From positions 2,852,001-2,916,000 of the forward strand of contig JALGAQ010000009.1 in assembly GCA_028829895.1 (NCBI GenBank): DNA of 64,000 nucleotides, read 5' to 3'. The stretch comes from Sinotaia quadrata. Its lineage: Eukaryota > Mollusca > Gastropoda > Architaenioglossa > Viviparidae. Within the stretch, counting starts at the first letter, position 1. The number at the start of each line of letters is the position of its first letter. The translations under genes were made by a program, and so were the position numbers. The notes below the pieces were generated by a model, which was given only the letters and a program-made list of their open reading frames with translations, ran no database searches and was not told where the DNA came from. This document shows, piece by piece, positions 33,438 to 44,678 of the stretch.

Positions 33438-35330
33438 GAAAAGTATACCTTCAATCGGAAGACAGACTTTTGGAACTTGGGCGTTAATATCAGGTACGAT
33501 TGTTTGCAATTAATTTTTAAGCGATATGCACAACCATTGTCAAGACTGTTTGAATACAAAAATAACCCCTCTGAATCAACCCTTGAAAATCTTCGAAAAT
33601 CCAGACGAGAGGCCCAGCGGACTTCACGACGATGTGCAAACAACTACTGGCTAGACATTTGCCAAGATATTCAGCTTGCCGCCGATTTCGGCAACATCCG
33701 CGGCATGTATGAGGGCATAAATAAAGCCCTCGGCCCACGAATTATCAAAACGGCTCCACTGAAATCAGCAAATGGCATCATCATTACAGACCGACAAAAG
33801 AAGATGGAGGTGGGCGGAATACTATAAAGGACTGTACTCCAATCCAACTAGAGTATCAGATTCTGCGATGGACGTCATCCCAAACCTGCCGGAAATGACT
33901 ACACTGGATAATCAACCGACGCTTGTAGAACTGGAAGATGCTCTGAAGAAAATGAAAAATGGGAAAGCCCCTGGTCAAGATGGCATCACAGCTGAGATCC
34001 TGAAAGCTGCCCTTCGAACTTCTCTACTTTTGCAACTGCATCAACTATTACTTCAATGCTGGGAGGAAGGAACTGTTCCACAAGAACTGCGTGACGCCAA
34101 AATAATTACATTGTACAAGAACAAAGGAGACTGAAGCGACTGCTCAAACTGCCGAGGAATCTCCCTTCTCAGCGTCGTCGGCAAAGTCTTCGCTCGTGTC
34201 GTTCTCAAAAGACTGCAAATTCTAGCTGAACGAGTCTATCCAGAAACTCAATGTGGATTCCGCGCTGGAAGATCAACCATCGATATGATATTTTCCCTCA
34301 GTCAACTGCAAGAAAAATGTCGTGAACAAAACAAGCCACTTTATGTAGCCTTTGTTGACCTCACAAAGGCATTTGACACGGTCAGCCGAACTGGATTATA
34401 TAGACTCCTGAAGAAGATCGGCTGCCCACCAAAATTGCTGCAAATGATTGTCGCCTTCCACGAAGATATGCAAGGCACTGTGCAATGCGATAGCTCAACT
34501 TCAAGCGCATTCCCGATCAAGAATGGAGTAAAGCAAGGTTGTGTGCTTGCTCCGACATTGTTCGGCATTTTCTTTTCAATGCTTCTCGCATACGCCTACA
34601 GGGATTCAAATGATGGGATATTCCTTCACACCAGGAGCGACAGCGGATTATTCAACCCTGCGCGACTTCGAGCCAAAACTAAAATTCGAAAAGTATTTCT
34701 GAGGAAGCTGCTGTTTGCGGATGATGCAGCCTTGACAGCCCATTCTGAGGAAGGATTACAGCGACTAATAAGCTGTTTCGCCAGTGCTTGCAAGGAATTC
34801 GGCCTAAGAATCAGTTTAAACAAAACCAAAGTCATAGACGTCTACGTTGGGTTGGACATGTAACACGAATGGATGAAAACCGTATCCCAAAGGCCATGCT
34901 CTACGGTGAACTTGCCGCTGGTTCCAGATCAGTCGGAAGACCGAACCTACGCTACAAGGACATAGTCAAGCGTGACATCAAATGCGGAGAAATCGACCTG
35001 GTGAACTGGGAAAAACATGCAGCGGATCGCAGCAGCTGGCGGAGCGTCATAAGGGCAGCAGCTCAAAGAATAGACCAAGACCAGAAGAATTCACGGGATA
35101 AGAAAAAAATCGAAAATAAGATGCGTTGTGAATGCAGAACGCCCGTTGTCTGTAGTGGCTGTGGAAAAATGTGCTTGTCCAGTATAGGCCTCTACAGTCA
35201 CAGACGAAGTTGTGTTAAAATAACATAAAAATTAGACAAAATACTAAATGTAAAAAACCGTAAATGAAATAAAAATTTCAGATAACAACAGTGGTAGTAA
35301 TAAAGGAATAACAATAATGAGAAAAAGTAC
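33438..35330 (+). pseudogene. RTE-like LINE copy 2 (RT and C-terminal finger)
   Basis: Plus-strand non-LTR element, 5'-truncated: it starts in the EN-RT linker (33540: EYKNNPSESTLENLRKS). RT follows: KMKNGKAPGQDGITAEILK, YKNKGD*SDCSNCRGIS (one stop), CGFRAGRSTIDMIFSL, FVDLTKAFDTVSRTGL (motif A Asp), GVKQGCVLAPTLF and LFADDAALTAHSEEGLQ (motif C). At 34840 RT is joined directly to RRLRWVGHVTRMDENRIPK. The C-terminus ends with a C2H2-like finger CSGCGKMCLSSIGLYSH. An AT-rich tail follows to about 35330. Confidence 0.87.
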
Positions 35331-35539
35331 TGATCAAATTAATGTTAACGATAGTAAAGACAAAAACACAAATAACAAAAAATAAATGAATCGATAAGCA
35401 CAAATATTATTACCCACAATATCATATAAAAGAAACTAAATTTAAAAGTAGCAGAAACAGGGATAAACTAAGTTAGAAAATTAAGATATTATTATACAAA
35501 ATCAGAAGAATATAGCATAAGTGAAAATGAAGTGACAAA
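35331..35539. other. AT-rich spacer, possibly the LINE tail
   Basis: Low-complexity AT-rich sequence between two oppositely oriented LINEs. No gene. Confidence 0.5.
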
Positions 35540-35705
35540 TACAAATGACAAATGTTTTATTACGGGTTAAATAGAAACTGTACAAGCTTAATAACTCCCG
35601 TAGGGTCTTTGGTGGGTTGGGTGGGTTTCTGGGCGGCAACACTAGCCAGGGTGGAAAAGTTGGGTGGGATCAGTTGGAGATTCGCAGCACGGACGATGTG
35701 GTTGC
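35540..35705 (-). other. 3' UTR of CR1-like LINE with terminal short repeats
   Basis: The minus strand ends GTAATAAAACATTTGTC and further ATTTGT units (cATTTGTcATTTGTaTTTGTc). The AATAAA is a polyadenylation-signal-like sequence and the repeats would be the reverse-transcription start of a CR1-group element. Confidence 0.65.
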
Positions 35706-38480
35706 CTACGGGAAGACGTGGTGGAGTTCGAGTAGGTGGTTGTCCAGGTTTCGCTTAAATAATTGTAGGGATGGGGAAGTAATCACCTCCGTGGGAAGGG
35801 CGTTCCATGACTTGCATATTCTGAGGGAGAATACATGCCGCCGGCATTCTAGTCTGCTGAAGCGGTGTGCGAGTTTAAGTGGATGTCCCCGGAGCTGTGA
35901 GTTGTAGGATAGGGTGAGCAGGGGGCGGCAGGGGTGGTTTGCTTGGGTGAGAATCTGGTAGGCTAGGATTAGGTCACCTCTCAGTCTTCTATATTGGGTG
36001 GAGTAGAGTCCAAGGTAGGAAAGCCGGGTTTGGTACGGCAGGCGTCTAAAGCCCCGGACCATTTTCGTCGCTCTTCGTTGGGGTAGTTCGAGGAGGCGTA
36101 GGTTTTTCTTGAGCCAGGGGTGCCAGGCTTGGATGGCGTACTCGATATGGGGCAGAATATACAGCTTAATCAGGAGTTTAAGAATCCTGGGGTGAAATGG
36201 ACCAAAAGTTCGCCTTAGGAGCCCGAGCTTCGTCAGGGCCTTTCTGGATGCCGCTGCACAATTTTCGGAGCAACCTAAGTCGCTTTGTATGATGACGCCT
36301 AAGTCCATTTGCCGAGATACACTGGGTAGGGTGTGCTCGCCAAGTTTGTACGGGAACTGGGTATTGTGCTTTATCTGTAGGACTGAGCACTTGTTGTTGT
36401 TGAGAGGAAGATGGTTTTCCACTGACCAGTGATACAGTTGGGTCAGGTAACACTGTAGAGCTGAGGCATCCTCCCACGACTGGATTTTACGCCAAATTTT
36501 TGTGTCGTCGGCGAACAGTACGAGTCTGGTTTCTGGGCATCTGGGTATGTCGTTGATGAAAATTAAGAATAGGAGTGGGCCCAACACGGAACCTTGTGGA
36601 ACACCGCACAACACGTCGATGGGGTCAGAAAGCGCGTCATGGACTCTGACTCTGACAGTTCGCCCGTTGAGGAAGTCTCTAATCCAAGAGAGCAACGCAC
36701 CGTCAATGCCGTACGTACGGAGTTTGTGGAGTAGAAGTTCGTGATTTACTCTGTCAAATGCCTTGGAAAAGTCAAGGTAAATGACATCGACGCCGAAACC
36801 TGCATCAACTGTTTCCGTCCATGAGTCGCAAGACAGGAGGAGATTGGTTGTGCAGGATCGTCCTTTTCGGAAACCGTGCTGTGCGTTTATCAGGACTCCG
36901 TTATCCTCCAGGAATTTCGTTAATGTGTCACAAATAACTGATTCCATAACTTTGGAGAATATGGGAAGAAGTGTGATGGGACGGTAATTTGCTGGGTCGC
37001 TGCGGCTGCCTCCTTTATAGATGGGGGAGATGACTCCTTCTTTCCATTGAGCTGGGATGTCTGAGCACTCAAGTAGGCGCTGGAATAACCGGGCAAGGGG
37101 CCCACAAATCACCAGAGCCAGTGAGCGTATTGTCTTTGGATGAAGGTTGTCGATGCCTGGAGAGGAGTTCGCACGGAGTGCCCGCAGTTTCGCGTTGATC
37201 GCTGAATCGGAGAAGATCACACTCGTCAACTTCGGGGCATTGCTTGGCGAGACGAAGGGGGCGGGCGTTAAACTGAGAGGGTTCTGTACAAAGACTGAAC
37301 TATACTGTTCGCATAGGGCGTTGGCAGTTTCGACGTTGCAAGTGGTGGTCCCGCAGGGCGTCTGCAGCGAAGGTATTCCGTGCTTAACCTTCCGTAAAGA
37401 GTTGACGTGCTTGTACAACAGCTTTGGGTTTGACATGAAACGTAGCGCCAGGTGCTCCTGGTAGTTCCGTTTGTCTTCACGCACTAGTTTGGTGCAATGG
37501 TTCCGCACTGCAGTGTACTCTTCCCAGCTACGTTGCCCGGGGTTGAGACAGTACTGGTGCCAAGTGTAGTTTCGCGTCGCCATCCATTTGCGCGTCCGGC
37601 TGCGGAGAAATCCCTTCTGTGGATGGCTTCTCACTGGTTTGGTGATCGAAGACATCTCGAGTATGCAGTTTAGTTGATCGATGAAAGATCTGTATGATGC
37701 TTCTGGCTGTTCCTCCGAGCGGACGATCCATGGTTGAGCAATTGCCAGGTTCTGGAGCAGGTTGTAGTCCGTTACAGTTCGGGAGGGAGTATTTTGGACT
37801 GTGACCACAGAGGCGTAACAAATGTAGTCGAATGTCAGAACGGAGTGATCGCTACGACCAAGTGGGGGATCCGCGGTTATCTGTTCGACCATGAGTTCCT
37901 CGTTTGTGATTATTAGGTCCAGTAAGGAGGGGGGGTGCGGGAGGCGGAATCGGGTGGGGAACGTTACGTGGTTGTATAACGGAAAGTTCTCCAAGAGTCC
38001 CTTAAAGCGGTGACAGAAGTCGTCGGGAGTGGTCGGGTCGGCTAAGTCCGGGCAGTTAAAGTCACCCAGGAGGAGTATGTGCGAATAGCTGCGTGGATTT
38101 ATTTTACTTAGTAAGAGGAGAAGATCGGAGTTGTGGGCGGTGGAAGCGGTAGGTGAACGGTATATAACTCCGATGAGGCATGTGTCTCTGTTATCCAGGT
38201 GTAGCCTGCACCACAAAGTGTCCATTAGTTGGAATGGGGGAGCCGATATCATTTCACATCGTAGTGGATCCCGGAAATATAGCAGGACACCACCACCCCT
38301 CGTTGGGCGGTCAACCCGGATGATTGACATTCCCGGCAGTGCAATCTCTGCATCTAAGACTGTGGGTAGGAGCCACGTTTCTGTGATGGCAATGAGGTCC
38401 CAACTGGATGCAACGGACCGTTGAAGTAATTCGCTGTGTTTGTTGGTGACTCCCTGGGCGTTAGTATAACAACAGCTCAA
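35706..38480 (-). CDS. CR1-like LINE ORF2: endonuclease and reverse transcriptase
   Basis: 924 residues, uninterrupted. An APE-type endonuclease lies at roughly 1-220: SWDLIAITETWL (catalytic Glu region), RPTRGGGVLLYF, LLLGDFNCPDLADP and ADPPLGRSDHSVLTF (catalytic SDH). RT lies at about 440-720: FRKGRSCTTNLL, VDVIYLDFSKAFDRVNHELL (motif A Asp), GVPQGSVLGPLLFLIFIND and LVLFADDTKIW (FADD). The C-terminus has CR1-like LLRRTFGPFHPRIL and RGFRRLPYQTRLSYLGL blocks. All motifs are intact. The product would nick the target and prime DNA synthesis from element RNA. The start was taken at the first Met before the endonuclease, MSCCYTNAQG, 29 bp after ORF1. Confidence 0.9.
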   Translation of the reverse strand: MSCCYTNAQGVTNKHSELLQRSVASSWDLIAITETWLLPTVLDAEIALPGMSIIRVDRPTRGGGVLLYFRDPLRCEMISAPPFQLMDTLWCRLHLDNRDTCLIGVIYRSPTASTAHNSDLLLLLSKINPRSYSHILLLGDFNCPDLADPTTPDDFCHRFKGLLENFPLYNHVTFPTRFRLPHPPSLLDLIITNEELMVEQITADPPLGRSDHSVLTFDYICYASVVTVQNTPSRTVTDYNLLQNLAIAQPWIVRSEEQPEASYRSFIDQLNCILEMSSITKPVRSHPQKGFLRSRTRKWMATRNYTWHQYCLNPGQRSWEEYTAVRNHCTKLVREDKRNYQEHLALRFMSNPKLLYKHVNSLRKVKHGIPSLQTPCGTTTCNVETANALCEQYSSVFVQNPLSLTPAPFVSPSNAPKLTSVIFSDSAINAKLRALRANSSPGIDNLHPKTIRSLALVICGPLARLFQRLLECSDIPAQWKEGVISPIYKGGSRSDPANYRPITLLPIFSKVMESVICDTLTKFLEDNGVLINAQHGFRKGRSCTTNLLLSCDSWTETVDAGFGVDVIYLDFSKAFDRVNHELLLHKLRTYGIDGALLSWIRDFLNGRTVRVRVHDALSDPIDVLCGVPQGSVLGPLLFLIFINDIPRCPETRLVLFADDTKIWRKIQSWEDASALQCYLTQLYHWSVENHLPLNNNKCSVLQIKHNTQFPYKLGEHTLPSVSRQMDLGVIIQSDLGCSENCAAASRKALTKLGLLRRTFGPFHPRILKLLIKLYILPHIEYAIQAWHPWLKKNLRLLELPQRRATKMVRGFRRLPYQTRLSYLGLYSTQYRRLRGDLILAYQILTQANHPCRPLLTLSYNSQLRGHPLKLAHRFSRLECRRHVFSLRICKSWNALPTEVITSPSLQLFKRNLDNHLLELHHVFP

Positions 38481-38509
38481 GGACCGGCGGTGAAGAGGAG
38501 AGAGGAGGG

Positions 38510-39031
38510 TTATTTGGTTGTCGCCGGCCCGTTTGAGGTCGGCTGGGGACCGTTTTTTGGGACTGAAAGTACTTCAGACTCTTGATCTGTCTGTGGGATA
38601 TTCTGATCGAGCAAGGATTTCTGTTGATCACTGGAATTACTAGTGGCTGTTAAGGGAGTGCTAAGACAGTTTGAGGACCGGAATAGGCGCACTTCTGGCG
38701 GAATTGCCTTCTTGCTCCGGCGCCATGCATCCAGTAGGTGTGCGACCATATTCTGAGAATGGAGCGTGGCTCGTAGGATGCAGGGGCCGTCGCCTTTGTA
38801 ATTCGCCGATCTCGGTAAACGCGTAAGCGAAGTGGTGCAGACGTTGGTTGCGTTTATCAGCTTTTGGAGGTAACGCCATTCATTTGCGTCGTGCGCGTTC
38901 GCTTGGAGCTCCTCGGCCTCGAGTAATTGGGGGACGCCGTGGATGAATACAGTTCTACTGTTTAGTTCGGCTTTAGCCTCTTCAGGGTTGACTGCGAGTC
39001 GCTTTCGAGACTGACGGTCGCCAACTGTCAA
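38510..39031 (-). CDS. CR1-like LINE ORF1 protein, short
   Basis: 173 residues starting MTVGDRQSRKRLAVNPEEA. The middle (TVFIHGVPQLLEAEELQ, then DANEWRYLQKLINATN and GPCILRATLHSQNMV) looks like an RNA-binding fold of LINE ORF1 proteins, followed by a low-complexity Ser/Asn/Gln-rich tail. It lies directly upstream of ORF2 with a 29-bp gap. I did not recognise a zinc knuckle or a coiled coil. The frame may be N-terminally truncated relative to a full ORF1. Confidence 0.6.
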   Translation of the reverse strand: MTVGDRQSRKRLAVNPEEAKAELNSRTVFIHGVPQLLEAEELQANAHDANEWRYLQKLINATNVCTTSLTRLPRSANYKGDGPCILRATLHSQNMVAHLLDAWRRSKKAIPPEVRLFRSSNCLSTPLTATSNSSDQQKSLLDQNIPQTDQESEVLSVPKNGPQPTSNGPATTK

Positions 39032-39300
39032 GACTTGACAAAGGTTTTGCAGTAGCAGACCGAAACGTTGGTATAATCATACAGCGAAGGTTACCCACAC
39101 GATCTGCTCAATCTCTCTCAAAGACACGACCTTGTAAGTGTTGTAAAGGGAAGCTGAGTGGTGTGGGTAGGACGGAGTGTTTTAGTGCTGAAAAATGGAG
39201 AAATGGAATGGCTGAGTAATTGCCGACGAGTTTGTGGTCGATATAGCACATTAACACCGAGCACAGAGCACCACGCAACGGAGAGAACAAGATTTGACAA
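39032..39300 (-). other. 5' region of CR1-like LINE
   Basis: Untranslated region upstream of ORF1; part of it is shared with 28110-28290. It may hold an internal promoter. The exact 5' end is not determined. Confidence 0.5.
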
Positions 39301-39518
39301 AGTGTTATAGCGGAAATTGATATAAATACAATGTCAGGTTCACTACAGTGTATTGGCAAGCAAGACAATAGTACCAAAAACAAAGGGGGGAACGGAGCAG
39401 GTCAGAGTACAGTTATAAAAGGGTAGTTCAGTGTCTGCCATCTGAAAGAGGGGAGAGGGAATGATGACACAGTTGGCCAATACTATAGGGTTCCCATTAC
39501 AATGGAGTAATCCGTACA

Positions 39519-39790
39519 TTGTTCCTTTTCTCAAGGTCATTTTATAACATAAAAGCTTGTATTGACGTTGAAATTTCTTGTACATACTTTTTGGCGAATA
39601 AATTGAATTCAACTTGCATCTGCGTTCTGCTTTGGCAGTTAACTTGGACTTTGCACAAACGTTATTATACAAGAATAACGTTGTGCCGTTGATTTACAAA
39701 AATTCCTAATCTGTCGTGGAATTCTTTTCGACGCAGTTAGCAACTTATGGTCGACTATCGATTATCTGGAACTGTCATATTTCCGAACAG
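39519..39790 (+). repeat. Partial gypsy LTR (CsRn1-like)
   Basis: Starts TGTTCC and matches 55187-55450 in the same orientation, including CAAGGTCATTT, AATTGAATTCA, CTGCGTTCTGCTTT and TTGCACAAACGTT. Its 3' end is lost at about 39790, where a minus-strand LINE fragment begins. Confidence 0.75.
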
Positions 39791-39794
39791 TTGT

Positions 39795-42388
39795 GAACAA
39801 ACGCGGTCCAAGGACTGAACCCTGTGGAACCCCGCTGGTCGCTTTGCTCTGTTTGGATAGTTGGTTGCAAACACGAACTCTCCAAGTGCGGTCCAGCAAG
39901 TAAGATCTCATCCATCTCATGAATCAACAACTCATGATCGACTTTATCAAAGGCTGTTCTGAAGTCAATCAGGAATACGTGTACCGAAAAATTTCGATCG
40001 CCTAAATTGCACCAATCTTCTCTGGATTCTCATATAAAGCCATGCTGTTATGGAGAGAAAAGGCCATGTCTCATTTGTTGCTTGTCGATTTCTGTACAGA
40101 TCATTTGCTTCATCACTTTGGCAAACACCGAGGTCATGCAAACGGTCAATAATTATTTGGCTTCTGTTTCTCGCCCCCCTCTTGAAGATCGGTTTAACTT
40201 TACCCACTTTCCTGTCAGCTGGTAACCTTCCCATATCTAGATAACATCGGAAAATGTCAGAAACGAGTGGTGCAGTTTGGTTGGCCAACACCTTGGGATG
40301 CCTCAGATCTATTGCGTCCGGACCAAGAGCCTTTGAGGGAATTAATTTGCTCAACAGTATCTTCATCCAGGCAGTCGAGATGCTCATGTTTGTGAGAGAA
40401 GACATCTAGGATGTTGGGCAAGCATATCATGTGTCTGTATCCCGCTGGCAATAGGGCGGTTGAATAGACATTGCCATTTCTTTATCAGTTTGCGTTATAC
40501 AGCCATTTAGGTCTTCTAGGTCGGGGTCCCCACAATTTTGGCGATGTCGATTGTTGATATAGGCATGGATCACCTTGGCTTTCTCAGTTGCGTCCGATAG
40601 TAGATGGCTTTCATAGTTTTTCCTGCTGTGAAGAATCTCTGACTTACATTAGTTACGGATCAGTTTGTACTCATCTGTACTTTGTACTCGTCTACTTGTA
40701 CGTATTCAATAATTTCTTCAGTCTCCTTAGCAAAGTTATGCTCTCGCTGCGACTCCAGCCTGGTCTCGTCGAATGACCCGGTTTCCTGAGGGGCAGAGTC
40801 GCCTCACAGTTTGGTCCAATGTTCCCCACAAGAGTTTCCATAACCAGTCTAGATCTTTGAGGTCAACAACTTTCCATATCATAATGTGAGCAAGTTCCTT
40901 CAGCTTTACAAAAACCATCCTCCAGAAGCTTCTTACTGGCTTACAATCAGAGCGCATAGCCGCTTGTATGTGCAAGTGAGCACTGACGACTGCGTGATCG
41001 CTGGTACTCACGGGCTCTTCTATGTGCACTTGATAAATCAGGTGGTCGTCTGTAGTCGCAAGAATATCTAGGCATGAAGGCGTTACATAAAGAGCGTGTC
41101 TGGTAGGTTGATGCAAATTTTGCACTAAAGCGTATTCCATGAAACGGTCAAACAACTCTCGTTCAACATGAGTCACTGAGGGTAGAATTGTTTTTTAGTC
41201 CAATCTATATTCGGTAAATTGAAGTCCCCATAATACATATCCGCGGCGCTTTGGTGGCAATATGGTTGATCCATTCAGTTGTTGCCTGGGCTCCTGTATA
41301 AAACTCAAATCACTGTCTGCGTCCCATTTGGCAATTCATATCTGCGCCCTCAGGCCGTCTTAAGATCTGATGATTTCACGAGCATGAAGGCTATTTAAGA
41401 CGTACAGGAGTACTTCTCCGTGAGGGCTACCATATCTGTCACATCTGAATATGTAGTACCCGGTTATGCTTACTTCGATGTCCGAGATCTCCTCATGGGG
41501 CCACTTTTCTGTCACCGCGAAGACCATGGGTTTATGGTCGATGAACCAGAGTTGTAGTTCATCAAACTTGCGTAGCACGTTCCTGGCATTAGTGAACCCT
41601 ATCAGCACTGGCTCAACACCCTTGTTGTTAGAGCTCTGCCTTGCACCGGATGACGCATTCGCAAGTCCCTTTGCTGTCCCCCAAATTTTCCAGTTACGGG
41701 TCCGCCATTCCCTTTTTCTAGGAGTTCCTTCCGTTTCAGCTAGGCAATCTTTATGGCTTTGCTCTCCTCAGTATTGCGATCGGGCTGCATTGAGACTGGA
41801 AAGTAGCGGTCTCGAAGTCTTGCGGAAATTCATGACGACATTTAGTGATCGTGGGTCCCCGTTTTCCTTCTTCTTCCCGAGGCTATATATTTGCTTGAAG
41901 TTAACTGCTGCCTTCACTTTCAAATATCAGGGTACCAATAATTGTGATGATCTCTAGAGCATCATGGTTCAGTCGTCCTTCAGGCATTCCATTTGCAATC
42001 TCGGGAACTCGGTGGAGGATGATGTTATTCTCACAACTCGGAGCTTCATATCTACAGCGGGTTCGAAGGGAGATTTTAAGGGGACAACTGTTGAAGCTTG
42101 ATGCCTTTGACCCAGCTTGTTCATTTTGGTCACTATTTGCGCCCACGTGATGGTCTCCGACATTTGTTCAGATGCGGTTGCAGCAATTTTTATGACATTT
42201 TGAACCGTTTCCTTTGCGACAGGAGCATTATTCATGACAATTCCAATCTTCTCCTTCGGTGATGATACGATAGATTCTTTCCTCTTGACTGCCTGAGGAG
42301 CACTTGCCATTACGTCTGCCGACGTGGATTGGAGTTTGCGGGGTAACATCTTTCTTATTCTGCTAATTGTCTCGTATATAGAGCACAC
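39795..42388 (-). pseudogene. CR1/Jockey-like LINE, decayed (ORF1, endonuclease, partial RT)
   Basis: Minus-strand LINE in broken frames. ORF1-like part 42388-41901 (KMLPRKLQSTSADVM, ITWAQIVTKMNKLG). Endonuclease 41608-40736: FTNARNVLRKFDELQ, a VTEKWPHEEISDIEV block in which the usual TETWLHEE is changed, SCLDILATTDDHLIYQV and EEPVSTSDHAVVSAHL (SDH catalytic motif retained). RT 40405-39795: SKALGPDAIDLRHPKVLA, then across frames FLIDFRTAFDKVDHELLIHE and GVPQGSVLGP-like sequence, ending before FADD. It is therefore 3'-truncated and non-functional. It is distinct from the 35540-39300 LINE. Confidence 0.8.
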
Positions 42389-43554
42389 AGGAACGGCTCA
42401 CAAACACCTGATATAGCTTCACTTGCAAAGCAACCCAGCGTTTTTTTCTACCGTAGATGAGCAATTTGAACAGCAATTCTTCTTCGAATTCATCATTGGA
42501 TAGACATAACTGGAGTAAGTTTATATTTACCTGGAGAGGTTGAAAATTTTAACGAAAAATATCGGGCACTTTCCTGTTGAAAATAGAATGTTATATAAAC
42601 CAGCTACCTGAGAAACAATCAAAGCACACAAAACATGGTGATTCGATAGCGCAAACTGAAAGACTAGAGCAAAAAAGTGATGGGTAGAAGAAAGAATGTT
42701 CAAGTATAAGGTAAGTTAAAAGCACAAAAGTGAACTGAAGAGACGGAAGCTTCAAATTAGCCCGGTTATGTCGGAATTTCATAATGCAATTGTCCTGGAA
42801 CGTACAACTTCCTTACTTCGCAATAGACTGCATGTTTCCCGGACTTTGCATAAGATTGCAAATGTAGTGCACGCACTAGAAATAGAATTTATGGAGAGCG
42901 CCAGCTGTTTATCTAGAAAGTTTGTGAACTATGAAGGATTATATAATTCAAGTGATTTGCAAATTAAATGACACATTCATAGGGGTTGCATTTGTTATTC
43001 CGTCGTGGAAACAGATCTCAGAATTCCGAAGAAGACTCCTTGGTTTGGTAGAACTAGAGAACACCGCATTTCAGATTGTATGCAATAGCTTTCTCTCCAA
43101 ATATCTTCCACTCGATCGTCCGAAAATGTACTACAATAAGTTTTATTCGAATGTTTTCACTTTCATTTTTATTTCCTCAACAACTGCCTTATGCCTGTGT
43201 TGATTATGAATCAAGCAATCAGGCTGTAGAAAGACGGGAAATCCTTTCAATTGGAAAATATTTGATAGCTAGAAAGCTGCCGTGCTTGCTAAGTATAAAA
43301 CCACCATTATGGAGTTTTCCTTCCCTATTGTGAATAGTAGATCAATTGTGATAGCGTTTGGAAAACATATGTCGTCTCAGATTAATCATGATTCACTCTA
43401 ATTGTAGAGTTACTGGACGTTTTTCCAAAGGAAATATGACACACTTTTCTCTGTTGAACGAAGTTCTATGACTGCGCTCTATGGGTGCAATAGGTGCGAT
43501 TGCTCATTCTTGATTGCAAGTGAAGTTGTTGCATTAGAGGTTGATGCTTCTGTA
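42389..43554. other. No gene recognised
   Basis: Short open frames on both strands (for example 42931-43203) without a recognisable domain. No repeat matched. Confidence 0.45.
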
Positions 43555-43722
43555 CAGGCTTAGACCAACCACGAATATTGCTGGCAGAAGAAAAAAGAAG
43601 ACAGAAAATCACGTCAAATGGTCGCTTTTTTTCAATTTCGTAGAGGCCTGGATGTGACGACGTAAAGACCACTGGGTCATTACACAAACGACTGACTGTG
43701 ATATTCAAATACTTTCGATCCA
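43555..43722. repeat. 165-bp repeat R, copy 1
   Basis: Matches 54156-54330 in the same orientation, from GCTTAGACC.A to CAAATACTTTCGAT. The copies share a hairpin core: GTAAAGACC/GGTCATTAC here with one mismatch. The family is not identified. It lies alone here, with no gypsy sequence next to it. Confidence 0.72.
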
Positions 43723-44238
43723 CACAGGAACGTGACCTATCAGTGTGTAGACAGGCAATTGGTTGACCATGGGAGACCGTTTGAATTTGAGTCGACGTCA
43801 ACCTCACTTGCAAGCTGACTGCAATTAATGCTCCCACATATTACTCCGCCACCAGTCGTTTTGTGTGAGAGAAAAACTAGATTAAATGAATGAGTTCGGC
43901 TTCTGAACAGCTGCTAGGATCAGTTTGGACTCTGTCTTACGAATAAATTTGTCCTTAGATATACTGTAGTTCAATCTAGTTTCATCATCTTTGAAATTAT
44001 GTCGGTTTTACTTAGAAAAATATGTGCTTTGGTTTTGTGTTTATTCTTTAAAACAACGCTGACTCAATTCCAAATTGTACTTTGTGTGGCCGAGATTGAG
44101 AACCAGCTTGACTAAGGCATACCTTAGGTATAACTTCAACCGTAAGCCGTAGTATCGGGTCCTCGATGTAGAATGTCATCAACAAGTGAGGCTGAATGAG
44201 GATCAGTACTCAGCCGGATGACTTTTTTCATCTATGAA
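43723..44238. other. No recognisable feature
   Basis: Unique-looking sequence between the repeat R copy and an LTR. No domain seen. Confidence 0.45.
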
Positions 44239-44678
44239 TGTGGAAGAATCCAAGATTCATTCCTATCTATCCCACGACAAGCCCCAACCTGTCAATCCCA
44301 TTGCCCTTTTTGGTATTTGTCCCCGACCCGTGCTTTAATGTTGGCTCACACCATCATGTTTTACTCAGTTTGACTTTTACCGTGCGACGATAAAGTGCTA
44401 AGAGCGTTTGCTCCGAGGGTAACTCGAAGCATTTTACTTATTTCATTGAAGATTACCTATAGCTGATAACCGTATTACTATTGATAGTCTTTTTCGTTGC
44501 GTTGACTTTACCTGTTAACGTAAACCTTTGAGGTAATGTATATATATTTTTAATATTGATTATGCTCTAGAATCGCATAAATGCTTCCGACAGAATAACG
44601 TCTTCCTGTTGACCGGGACTTAGGCATCTCTCCAGGTTCATTGGAATTCTGAGGCTCTTATCAATGGATAAAGTTACA
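44239..44678 (+). repeat. BEL family-1 LTR (candidate 5' LTR of the 44-54 kb composite)
   Basis: 440 bp, TGTGGAAGAATCC to AAAGTTACA, in the same orientation as 53315-53753. The right halves of the two LTRs are almost identical, whereas the left halves differ at many positions. Inside it stands ATTCTCGAAG, the post-LTR motif of intact gag leaders. Its left flank ATGAA resembles the right flank ATGGA of the 53753 LTR. Confidence 0.85.

Larger units (their letters stand above)
35540..39300 (-). mobile_element. CR1-like LINE, near full length
   Basis: Minus-strand non-LTR retrotransposon with a 5' region (39032-39300), ORF1 (39031-38510), a 29-bp gap, ORF2 (38480-35706) and a 3' UTR (35705-35540). 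The 3' UTR carries AATAAA followed by short near-repeats of CATTTGT. Terminal short tandem repeats instead of poly(A) are a CR1-group feature. It is the least damaged element of the window. Confidence 0.85.

Noticed and set aside
36502..37916. Several plus-strand frames across the CR1-like LINE
   Set aside because: Antisense shadows of ORF2, whose domains are continuous on the minus strand.
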